Positions 1 to 9,100 of a stretch of 64,000 bases of DNA are shown here, piece by piece. The translations under genes were made by a program, and so were the position numbers. The stretch is taken from positions 434,001 to 498,000 of the forward strand of contig NZ_CP055153.1 in NCBI RefSeq assembly GCF_014075995.1, read 5' to 3'. Position 1 is the stretch's first letter; every line of letters begins with the position of its first letter. This stretch comes from Adhaeribacter radiodurans. GTDB lineage: Bacteria; Bacteroidota; Bacteroidia; Cytophagales; Hymenobacteraceae. The notes beneath the pieces were generated by a model. The model did not search any database. It was not told where the DNA came from and saw nothing but the letters and a program-made list of their open reading frames with translations.

Positions 1-518
1 ATTATTGTACTAAAATAAACGAAGATTTAACCCAATGCGTGATGTTCGACGGCAACGGAGAAAATGCAAAAATTATGGGCGTAGAATACATTGTTTCGGA
101 AAAGCTTTTTAAAACCTTACCCATGTCCGAACGGGAACTATGGCATAGCCACACGTACGAGGTAAAATCGGGAGAACTCATTGCACCTGGCATTCCAGAC
201 GTAGCCGAACACGAGATAATGGAACAAATAGTATCTACCTACGGCAAAGTAATTCATACCTGGCATACCGATCGGGATTTAGAATTACCTATGGGCATTC
301 CGCAAATAATGATGGGCTTTACTAAAGATGGTCAGCTTAATCCTAAACTTTTGGCTGATCGGGATGCCCGTTTTAAAGTTAACCATGCTAAAAAACGCGA
401 ACAACGCTCCGATATCCCGATGCCAACACCCGTACCGGGAGCTAACGTATGGGAGCAAGGTAAAGTGAAACAGTTACAAGTTACCTCGCAGGCAGATTCT
501 TCTACTCACGCGCATTAA
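1..518 (+). CDS. DUF1264 (OBAP-like) protein, 5' end cut off by the window
   Basis: C-terminal part of a DUF1264 protein, the family that includes plant oil-body-associated proteins; the bacterial role is unknown. Although GTG 39 and ATG 42 could serve as starts, the same frame stays open to base 3 and encodes a family-like stretch (YCTKINEDLTQCVMFDGNG), so the gene enters from the left and both are internal codons. Conserved elements seen are FDGNG, the ISEKLFKTLP-like segment, LWHSHTYEV, and a His/Trp-containing HTWHTDR segment. The last 25 or so residues are Gln/Ser/His-rich and probably flexible. No terminator is evident; the next gene is convergent and ends 44 bp away. The family call is from remembered family features. 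Confidence 0.8.
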   Translation, partial: YCTKINEDLTQCVMFDGNGENAKIMGVEYIVSEKLFKTLPMSERELWHSHTYEVKSGELIAPGIPDVAEHEIMEQIVSTYGKVIHTWHTDRDLELPMGIPQIMMGFTKDGQLNPKLLADRDARFKVNHAKKREQRSDIPMPTPVPGANVWEQGKVKQLQVTSQADSSTHAH

Positions 519-561
519 CCAGAAAGTTATGATAAGTAAAATTTTTCTTTATTCTTAAGGT

Positions 562-3372
562 TTAATTTGGAAATTCTTCTTTTAAATCAGAAATAACTGC
601 CTCAAGGGTACTGGAAATATCTGAAACGAGTTGGGGTAGGTCAGCTACGTTTTGCGCGTTTTTGCTATTTGTTTCTACTTGAATTAATTTTTCCCGGATA
701 GAGGTAATCATGAGCGTATCTACCGCAGGTTTAATGCTGTGGGCTACCTGACCTAATTGCTGCCATTCCTGGGCTGTTACGTGTGCCTGCATATTCCGGA
801 TAGCTTCCAGAACTATGGTCACGAACAGGTCTACTATCTGGTTAACGAAATTAGGATCGCCTTTAGCTAATTTTTGTGCCAGGTCCAGGCTGTATAATTT
901 TTTGGCTGGTAAGTTGGGGGCTGTACTTTCTTCATCTGGATCATCCAGTATTTGCCTGTTTATTTTATTCGAGTCAATATTCTGGGAAATTTTATTAAAT
1001 AATTTTTCCTCTTCGTACGGCTTCGACATGTAATCGTTCATGCCGGCTTTTAAGTAAATATCGCTATCTCCTTTTAAAGCATTAGCGGTAAGAGCAATAA
1101 TAGGAACGTTCGCTTTCACTGGGTCAGGCATTTGCCGGATAATGCGGGTAGCTTCCACGCCATCCATTTTCGGCATCTGAATATCCATTAATATTACATC
1201 GAAGGTATTTTTCTGGTGCAGTTTAACGGCTTCTTTTCCGTTATGCGCAATATATAATTGTACTCCCCAATTGCTTAACATAGACTCTGCCATAAACTGG
1301 TTAATGGCATTATCTTCGGCCAGCAATACTTTTAAAGATTGCAGACTGGAATAATCAATTTTTGACGGAGCAACATTGTTTAGCTCTTCTACCAGGTTGG
1401 CTTTAGGGTAAGTAATCTCGAAGGTAAACGTGGTACCCTGGCGAAGTTTACTTTTTACCCAAATTTTACCTCCTTGTAATTCTACTAAATTTTTGCAAAT
1501 AGAAAGTCCCAATCCCGTGCCGCCATATTTGCGGGTAGTATCGCTATTTGCCTGAACAAAGCTTTCAAAAATTCTGTCCAGTTTATTTGCCGGAATACCA
1601 ATTCCTGTATCTGTAACCGAAAAGCGCAGCGTGTAATCAAATATAGTTTCTTTTATTACTTCGGCTACCAGCTCTACTTGACCAATGTTCGTGAATTTAA
1701 TGGCATTGCTAAGCAAATTAATTAAAATCTGAGTAAGGCGATATGGGTCGCCGGTAACGGATGGTTTAGTTAAAGGTAAAGGTTTTAAATGAAGCAAAAT
1801 ATCCTTTTCTTCGGCTTTGTACGTTAGAGATTGACAAGCTGATTGCAGAATTTCGTTAACATTAAAAGGTATATTTTCTAGTTCAAGCTTACCTGATTCA
1901 ATTTTAGCAACATCCAGCACATCGTTAATTATAACTAATAAATTTTGAGCCGACTCCTGAATTAGCTTTAAATAATTTTGCTGGATATTATCCAGATTAG
2001 TTTTCTTTAACAAAGCGGCCATTCCAATAATGCCATTCATGGGCGTTCGGATTTCGTGGCTCATATTGGCCAGGAACAATTCTTTTGATTTGGCAGATTG
2101 TTCCGCTTTTATTTTAGCTTTTTTAAGTTTGTTTTCAGCTTCTAATCGCTCGGTAATATCTTGCGCAAAAGCAATTACGTAGGGTTCTACTTCGGGGTCA
2201 TTTACCTTTATGTTGTGGTAAAGCAAGTGTTTGGGTTGCCCTTGTTTGTTCAACACGGTTACCACCCCAACCACTTTATTGTGTTGTTCAATGTCTTTCA
2301 GATATTCCTGGTACCGCACCTGGTCGCGGGAACGTAGCAACTCGGTAAAGGGCAGGCCTATTAGTTCAAATTCGGTATACCCGAGTAAGTTTTGCAGAAT
2401 AGGATTGGTAGATAAGATTGTACCGTCCAGGGTATGAGTGAAAATAATTACCTGACTGTATAGTACCAGATCCCGGTATTTTCTTTCGCTTTTCTCTAAA
2501 GCAACTTCTGCTTTTTTTCGTTCGGTAATATCCCGCGAAGAACTTTGAAAGCGGGTTACCTGACCATTCTCATCTATGATTACTTTAGTAGTGCTTTCGA
2601 ACCAAATATATTCGCCGGATTTTTTACGGATACGATATTGCGTGAGAATGTTAGTGGTGGGAGTAATAGGTCCATTTTCGAGAACTTCTTGTACCCGTGC
2701 TATATCCTCCGGATGAATTAAATGAGCGCACTTTACGCCTAATAGTTCTTCGGCTTCATACCCCAGCAAGTCTTTACTACTAGGTGAATAATAAATAGCT
2801 GTACCATCTGGAGTATGCAGGCTGATAAGGTCCGTTAGGTTTTCTGAAATTAGCCGGAATAAATCATCTTTTTGCGAAGCTTCTGCAATTTCTGTTATAT
2901 CGCTAACCAAGTTATTTAGTAAATCCAAGGCTAGCGCTGTACCAACTATTTCGTGAACGGTGCCGTTTTCGTGGCGGCTGTAAATGCTTTCTTGGGTTAA
3001 AAACGATAACCAATTGCCATTTTTATGTTGCAAGCGGTATTCTAATTCAAACGATTCCTCTTCTGGAACTTCTATCATCCTGCGACGAAACTCATGTAAG
3101 AGAAGTTTATCCGCTGGATGAATAATATCTAACGGAAAACTATTGCCCATCGCTCTAACATCGGCCAACGTGTAACCTAATATTTGCATTACCTGAGGGC
3201 TGCAATAAATATTTCGGTTAGGCGTAACATCCAGTATATACACTATACTAGAAATACTGCTCTTTATTTTTCTACTTGAGTTCAAGCTTACCGGATAAAT
3301 GATTTCGGCTTTTGCGTAAGCTGGTTTTTCTACTTTAAGTATTTGTTTCAAGCTTTGAACCGCTAACACCAT
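562..3372 (-). CDS. Hybrid sensor histidine kinase (3 PAS, HisKA, HATPase, REC, Hpt)
   Basis: A 936-residue cytoplasmic hybrid kinase with no signal peptide or membrane segment. Three PAS folds lie at about 45-150, 170-285 and 295-408; the last two end in DITERK/DITERL PAC motifs. The HisKA H-box has the phospho-acceptor His at 439 (MSHEIRTPMNG). The ATPase domain shows the N-box (NLLSNAIKF, about 552-560), D588TGIG and GGTGLGL. A receiver follows with acidic pair E686/D687, phospho-acceptor D730 and K784, then an Hpt domain with His878 (AHSIKP). This is a complete His-Asp-His relay without a DNA-binding output, so it must pass phosphate to another protein. No cognate regulator is adjacent. 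The signal is unknown; PAS domains without a membrane anchor suggest an intracellular cue. Confidence 0.95.
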   Translation of the reverse strand: MVLAVQSLKQILKVEKPAYAKAEIIYPVSLNSSRKIKSSISSIVYILDVTPNRNIYCSPQVMQILGYTLADVRAMGNSFPLDIIHPADKLLLHEFRRRMIEVPEEESFELEYRLQHKNGNWLSFLTQESIYSRHENGTVHEIVGTALALDLLNNLVSDITEIAEASQKDDLFRLISENLTDLISLHTPDGTAIYYSPSSKDLLGYEAEELLGVKCAHLIHPEDIARVQEVLENGPITPTTNILTQYRIRKKSGEYIWFESTTKVIIDENGQVTRFQSSSRDITERKKAEVALEKSERKYRDLVLYSQVIIFTHTLDGTILSTNPILQNLLGYTEFELIGLPFTELLRSRDQVRYQEYLKDIEQHNKVVGVVTVLNKQGQPKHLLYHNIKVNDPEVEPYVIAFAQDITERLEAENKLKKAKIKAEQSAKSKELFLANMSHEIRTPMNGIIGMAALLKKTNLDNIQQNYLKLIQESAQNLLVIINDVLDVAKIESGKLELENIPFNVNEILQSACQSLTYKAEEKDILLHLKPLPLTKPSVTGDPYRLTQILINLLSNAIKFTNIGQVELVAEVIKETIFDYTLRFSVTDTGIGIPANKLDRIFESFVQANSDTTRKYGGTGLGLSICKNLVELQGGKIWVKSKLRQGTTFTFEITYPKANLVEELNNVAPSKIDYSSLQSLKVLLAEDNAINQFMAESMLSNWGVQLYIAHNGKEAVKLHQKNTFDVILMDIQMPKMDGVEATRIIRQMPDPVKANVPIIALTANALKGDSDIYLKAGMNDYMSKPYEEEKLFNKISQNIDSNKINRQILDDPDEESTAPNLPAKKLYSLDLAQKLAKGDPNFVNQIVDLFVTIVLEAIRNMQAHVTAQEWQQLGQVAHSIKPAVDTLMITSIREKLIQVETNSKNAQNVADLPQLVSDISSTLEAVISDLKEEFPN

Positions 3373-3661
3373 ATTGTTTTATTGTTATCATCATAAAATA
3401 GCAAATATATTACCAATAATATATAAAAATATATAAAATTCATTATATATAGATAAATAACAGCATAAATTGCTTTTTTACTGCTGTAACTAGGTTAAAT
3501 TTCAATTGGTATGCCCGTAAATAATGGAACATAGGAGCTTAGTTAGTCATTATTTAGGCTGGGTGTAATGGATGGGGTTAATATAAACAGGTAGCAACAT
3601 GCCCATATAACTCCATTTAATTTTGGTACTTTTATGTAATTTTAAAAATTGTTTAGGCACT

Positions 3662-4039
3662 ATGACTTTGAAAGGAATTTACACCATTGTACTGCTTCTG
3701 TTTTCTAATATCTTCATGACGTTTGCCTGGTATGGGCACCTGCAGTTTAAGAAAATAAGTTGTTTGCAACAGGTAGGCTTAATTGGGGTTGTATTAATTA
3801 GCTGGGGATTAGCCTTTTTTGAATATGTTTTTCAGGTGCCGGCAAACAAGATCGGATTTGAGGATAACGGAGGGCCATTTTCCATGTTTGAGCTTAAAAT
3901 TATTCAGGAAGTAATTTCGTTGCTTGTGTTTACCTTAATTACCGTTTTTATATTCCGAACCGATAAGTTAGCCTGGAACCACGCCATAGGCTTCTTTTTT
4001 ATGGTGCTGGCAGTATATTTTATTTTTAAAAAATGGTGA
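3662..4039 (+). CDS. DUF486 family small membrane protein
   Basis: A 125-residue integral inner-membrane protein with four predicted hydrophobic segments, of the DUF486 family (small drug/metabolite-transporter-like proteins of unknown function). The family signature is clear: an N-terminal SNIFMTFAWYGHL helix, a central SWGLAFFEYVFQVPANK segment, and a terminal hydrophobic helix ending in a Lys-rich tail. The frame is open upstream to an alternative start at 3623, but ATG 3662 starts the first membrane helix where family members do, so I prefer it. It is followed 60 bp later by the MoxR gene in the same direction; no functional link is known. Confidence 0.85.
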   Translation: MTLKGIYTIVLLLFSNIFMTFAWYGHLQFKKISCLQQVGLIGVVLISWGLAFFEYVFQVPANKIGFEDNGGPFSMFELKIIQEVISLLVFTLITVFIFRTDKLAWNHAIGFFFMVLAVYFIFKKW

Positions 4040-4099
4040 AGTAAGTACAAGTGTTACTGATTTCATCGTTAAAACACTAAAATTATTCCGGATAACAGA

Positions 4100-5095
4100 A
4101 TGGAGTTTGAATCGCAGGTTTCGTATCAGGAGCGAATCCAGGAACATCAGAAAAAAATTAAGCAGGTTTTTGCCGAAGTAGGCAAGGTAGTAGTGGGGCA
4201 ACAATACATGGTAAATCGCCTATTGATTGGGTTATTTACCGGCGGTCATATTTTGCTCGAAGGAGTACCGGGTTTAGCTAAAACGCTTACTATAAATACG
4301 CTTAGCCGCGTTTTGCATTTAAATTTTCAACGCATCCAATTTACCCCCGATTTACTGCCTTCCGATTTAATCGGGACCATGATTTATAACCAAAACGCTT
4401 CTGCTTTTGAAGTTAAAAAAGGGCCCATTTTCGCTAATCTGATTTTGGCCGATGAAGTAAACCGTTCGCCGGCAAAGGTGCAATCGGCGTTACTGGAAGC
4501 CATGCAGGAAAAACAAGTAACTATTGGTGAACACACTTTTAAACTGGATTTGCCTTTTTTAGTACTGGCTACTCAGAACCCTGTGGAACACGAAGGAACT
4601 TACCCGCTGCCCGAAGCTCAGGTTGACCGCTTTATGATGAAGGTGTACGTGAATTATTTAAAAAAAACGGATGAATTAGAAGTAATGCGCCGCATGGCCA
4701 ATATGTCGTTTGCCGGCGCGGTAAATACTATTTTAACCAAAGAAGATATTTTTGCGATTCGCAGCGAAATAAACCAGGTGCAAATTTCGGAAGTGCTCGA
4801 GAAATACATTATCGAGTTGGTATTTGCTACCCGCCGGCCAGCGGAATACGATTTAAATGAGTTTGCCGATTACATTCAATTTGGGGTGTCGCCGCGGGCT
4901 AGTATTGCTTTAAATCTGGCAGCGAAGGCAGTAGCGTTTTTCGACGAGCGCGATTATGTATTACCCGAAGATATAAAAGAAGTCGCCTCTGATGTGCTCA
5001 ATCACCGGATTATTTTAAATTACGAAGCTGAAGCGGATGATATAAAAACCAAAGATTTTATCGAAGCTATTCTGCGTAAGGTGCCAATTAGCTAA
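4100..5095 (+). CDS. MoxR family AAA+ ATPase
   Basis: A 331-residue MoxR-type AAA+ ATPase, a class of chaperone-like ATPases thought to remodel or mature partner proteins. Seen directly: Walker A at 55-62 (GVPGLAKT), Walker B at about 114-119 (LILADE) followed by NRSPAKVQSALLEAMQE, sensor 1 in LATQNPVEHEGTYPLPEAQ, and a C-terminal lid with SPRASIAL. Full length for the family. MoxR genes usually precede DUF58 and VWA-domain genes; here no such partner follows. The next gene is convergent, and a dispersed repeat begins 9 bp after the stop. The substrate is therefore unknown. Confidence 0.95.
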   Translation: MEFESQVSYQERIQEHQKKIKQVFAEVGKVVVGQQYMVNRLLIGLFTGGHILLEGVPGLAKTLTINTLSRVLHLNFQRIQFTPDLLPSDLIGTMIYNQNASAFEVKKGPIFANLILADEVNRSPAKVQSALLEAMQEKQVTIGEHTFKLDLPFLVLATQNPVEHEGTYPLPEAQVDRFMMKVYVNYLKKTDELEVMRRMANMSFAGAVNTILTKEDIFAIRSEINQVQISEVLEKYIIELVFATRRPAEYDLNEFADYIQFGVSPRASIALNLAAKAVAFFDERDYVLPEDIKEVASDVLNHRIILNYEAEADDIKTKDFIEAILRKVPIS

Positions 5096-5103
5096 TATAA
5101 TTT

Positions 5104-5230
5104 AGTAAAAAGACACAAGTGTCAAGAGATTAGATGCTAGACTTTTTGATAATAAGCAACTGATTAATAATAGTATACCATCAAAGCATCTACATCAAGT
5201 ATAGTAAATTATTTTTGTCTGGTTACTTAC
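5104..5230 (+). repeat. Dispersed intergenic repeat, copy 1
   Basis: About 127 bp that align with 55233-55352. Shared blocks in the same order are AGTAAAnAGnCACAAGTnTC, AAGAnATTAGA, ATAAGnA, GATTAnTAAT, AGTATA, AAATTAnTTTTGT and GTTACTTA. Both copies lie in the same orientation directly after a plus-strand stop codon (9 bp here). No coding potential was seen. Confidence 0.7.
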
Positions 5231-5254
5231 TATTAATTAAGGTACTGATGTAAG

Positions 5255-6103
5255 TTATTTCATTGACCATTGAAGGGCATTCTCCACGAGGTGCACGAAA
5301 TTAGTATCTTGCCATACTTCATTACTATGTCCCATGGAAGTATAAAAAGCTTTTCCTTTGCCCACCGAACGATTCCAAGCCACCGGGTGGTAGGGACCCA
5401 TCCCGAAGTTTTTATTCTTGGTCCAAAGTATATTTCCGTTGGGGTTAATATTGTCTCCATTGATGTAGGATATTATCTGAGCACCTTTTGGTTGGCTATT
5501 AAAAATATACCATTCATCTTCATGCACCCACGATTGGGGTAAGCCTTGGGTAAAAGCAGTGTCGGCAGAAGATTCAACGTGGACGTCTGATTTTTGAAAT
5601 TGAGGGTTGATTGGGTGATGGGAAAAGCGAGTGCCTAGTAAGTTTTGCTCATACCAGTTCCAGTTATGAGAATTATCCCCGGCCCCATGAATCCCCAGTA
5701 AAGCTCCGCCTGCTTCTACATATTGGCTTAAGGCTTGTTGCTGTTCATCGTTAAGCACCCTACCGGTAGAATTATTAAAAATTACTGCTTTAAATTGTTT
5801 CAGCTGCTCCGGATTAAAAACACCTCCCTCTTCTGTTTGGTAAATAAACCAACCATTTCGCTTGCCCATTTCGGTAAATACAGGCAAAGATGCCTCAATG
5901 GATTCTCCGTGCCGGAATCCGGTTGTTTTGGAAAAAATTAATACGGCTGATTGGTTTTGTGGAAATGAAATTGCCGGCTTTTCGGTCTCGTAACTCACAG
6001 GAAAGCCATAGCTTATTTTATAGAAGAATATAGCTATAGCTGCCCCAAAGATTAAGAATAGACTAAGGAGGCTAAAAAGTATAACTTTAAAAATCTTTTT
6101 CAT
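5255..6103 (-). CDS. ThuA-domain protein, membrane-anchored or exported
   Basis: A 282-residue ThuA-like protein (class I glutamine amidotransferase-like fold) found in sugar-utilisation gene sets. Residues 5-29 form one hydrophobic segment, a membrane anchor or uncleaved signal. The ThuA domain spans about 50-280, with VLIFSKTTGFRHG, a TEEGG turn, FNNSTG and GALLGIHGAGD, and a terminal MGHSNEVW segment. It closely resembles the first 250 residues of the large neighbouring protein upstream in the same leftward block (96 bp gap), so the two look like paralogues. The reaction is unproven; ThuA proteins have been linked to trehalose and 3-keto-sugar metabolism. Confidence 0.85.
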   Translation of the reverse strand: MKKIFKVILFSLLSLFLIFGAAIAIFFYKISYGFPVSYETEKPAISFPQNQSAVLIFSKTTGFRHGESIEASLPVFTEMGKRNGWFIYQTEEGGVFNPEQLKQFKAVIFNNSTGRVLNDEQQQALSQYVEAGGALLGIHGAGDNSHNWNWYEQNLLGTRFSHHPINPQFQKSDVHVESSADTAFTQGLPQSWVHEDEWYIFNSQPKGAQIISYINGDNINPNGNILWTKNKNFGMGPYHPVAWNRSVGKGKAFYTSMGHSNEVWQDTNFVHLVENALQWSMK

Positions 6104-6199
6104 AAAGCGTAAAGGTTAATTTATGGAGAAGGAAGTTTAGAATTTAAGCAGGCCAACATGGAAAGATTGACCCGCTTAAATTTGTTAAGCTATAACCTT

Positions 6200-9100
6200 T
6201 TATTCTTTTGTCCCTTCAAAGGTAAAGCCCTGAGCCTTTAGGGTAATGGTGGTAACTTTTTTGTCGGCATTTCGGCCAAAAATTAACTGGGTTCCACTAT
6301 CCCCTTCAAATACATCATTTTCCTTTCCAGGGGAGAGAACGCCTTCATTGCCTCCGGCATTTAGGTGTAGTTTGTCTTCTTTAGAAGAAATTTCAACATA
6401 TTCAAAAGGAAGTCCGGTCATTTTGTACTTGCCCGAATACGCCTCCAGATTTTTCGCGGCAACACTTGTTCCAGGCACCGCTTGAGTAACTGGGGCGGCA
6501 CTCATACTAGCCGACTTACTGGTTTGGAATTCTAGATTCATAACTACCATTAAGGCTTGGCCCGCAGGAGCTTTTTCGTTTTGGAAGACAAAATAAACAT
6601 CGTGGATACCGCTGGCACCAGAAAGTTTGGCTACGACATCGGGCGTACCGGTTTTATTGGTTCCATCGGGCGGCGAAATCATAGCCGTTTGCCCGACGAG
6701 TTTTCCGGTAGGAGAATCTAGGTGAACTTCTATCCTTCCACCGGCGGCATTCAGTTGCGCTTTGGGGGCAGAGGCAGTAAATTTAATTTGTTCGATACCG
6801 GTTAGGTCCAGGTTACTAAAACCAATACTCGACCCTTTGGTAGAAGCAATGATAATAGTACCATATTTCATCACTCCTTCTATTTTCTCGGCTTTGCCGG
6901 CCGGCAACTTGGCATTACGCAAGGTCATTATTTTTTCGGCGCTAATCGAAGGAATGCTCTTGCTGCCTTTATCCTTGTAGGCGGCTCTTACTACATAAAA
7001 CCCTTCTCCTTTATCTCCGGAGGGAATAGTCATGTTATAACTTCCTTTTACGGGTAAAGTGGTGGCAGCTTGTTTTGCGTCTGCCAAACTTAGAATATAG
7101 TTGACCATTTCCCGGGCATCGGCTTCGGCTAATTGGGGGTGCGCACTCATAGTTACTTCTCCCCAAACCCCACTACCACCAGAAATTACTTTTTTGGCCA
7201 ACCGTTGGGCTGCCCCCGAATCGTTTTTGTATTTTAAGGCTACTTGCTGGTAAGCCGGTCCAACAGATTTTTTATCGATGCTATGGCAAGCTTTACAATC
7301 ATTACTTTGGATGAGTTTCAAACCTTTTACCACACCCGCCGAAGCATCTGCGCTGCGATGACCTTGGGCAATCGAGACAATATCAAATCCTTCCGGCAGA
7401 TAGTCAAAAGTAATGGCTACTTCTTCGGGTTTTATTTTTCCGTTATCCAGACTACCATCTTCCTTATCGCTTACTTTTACTTCGTATTCTAAGGGTTGAT
7501 TCGGAAAGAAAAAAGTTTGGTTACTGGTCGAAGTTTTAAAGGTGAGCACCGGCTCTTCATTACCAGCCATAATCTCGAGGCTTTGGCTACTGTTGGCCCC
7601 TTTGGCATCCGTTACAGTCAGGGTAGCTTTGTAAATGCCAGCTTTGTCAAAAGTTACCGTTGGATTCGCTTCGTTAAATGTTCGGGTGGTACCTCCATTT
7701 TGAGCGGTTACTTTCCAAACGTATTTTAAGGCATCGTTATCTGCATCTTTGGTGCCTTTCGAAGAAAGATGAGCTTTAAAAGGAAGGGCTCCGCCTTTTT
7801 TATCGGTAGCTAATTGAATTACCGGTTTACGGTTGCCGGCATTGTACTCAATCCGCACTAAACGGGCATCATCGTTTTGGGTAAACCAGCCGCTGCCATA
7901 TTCGAGCATGTACAAATCTCCCTCGGGGCCAAATTCGATGTCCACTGGATTAGAGAACTTGTAACTCGGCATTATCCGCTCCATGGAACTGTAATTGCCC
8001 TCTTTGTCTAAAGTAACGGCCATGAGCCAGCCGCGCATCCACTCGTAGATGAATAATTTACCATCATAATAATCCGGGAAAGCCCGCTTAGCAGTTTTAA
8101 ATTGATCGGCATAAAACATTGGTCCCGCCATGGCACTGCGCCCCCCGGCACCCACCAGCGGAAATTCTTTAGACTCGGCGTAAGAATACCAGATAAAAGC
8201 TTTTTGAGCAGGTGGTAATTGATTTAAACCGGTATTGTTGAGTGAATTATTGATTGGCTTCTCTGGGTTGTAGATTTCGCCGGATTTATTCGCCGCAAAA
8301 TCATATTTATAATAGGCTTTGTTGTCGCCCACAAAATACGGCCAGCCATAGTTACCGGCTTTCCGGGCTTGTCCAATTTCATCAAAGCCCTCCGGACCAC
8401 GTAACTCACCGGGTTTACTGGCATCCGGACCAATATCGCCCCAGTACAGGAAACTGGTTTTAGGATCTACTGAAATCCGATACGGATTGCGGTGCCCCAT
8501 CGTATATATTTCTAGCCGGGTTTTAGGCGTACCTTTCGGAAATAAATTCCCTTCCGGAATGGTATAAGTACCATCTTTTTCCGGATGTATGCGCAATATT
8601 TTTCCCCGTAAATCATTCGTATTTCCGGAAGTCATCTGTGCATCAAAGGGTTCCCGGCCCGGACGTTCATCTGAAGGGCTGAAGCCATTGGAACCGTGCG
8701 GATTAATATTATCACCAGTTGATAAATACAGGTTACCTTTTGCATCAAAAGTAAGTGAACCACCAGCATGGCCACTTATTTCCCGTTGCGTAGCTACTTC
8801 CAGCAGTACCTTTTTAGAATCCATCACCAGCTCATCGCCTTTTAACTGGTACCGGGTTAAGATATTTTTAGGCTCTTTTCCTTCCGGAGCATAATACAGG
8901 TAAATCCACCCGTTTTGCGCAAAGCCAGGGTCTTTGGTTAAACTTAGTAAGCCGGCTTCATCATTGCCTGTTTTTCCTTCTTTGTCGGTAACTTTCGTAT
9001 TTACCGGAATATTGGCAATTACTTTCGTCTTGCCGGTAGCGGGGCTAAAAAGTTTTACTTTGCCTTTTCGTTCAATAAAAAGTACCCGGTTATCTGGTAA

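Noticed and set aside
39-44. GTG/ATG as the start of the DUF1264 gene
   Set aside because: The same frame is open to the window edge and encodes conserved family sequence, so these are internal codons.
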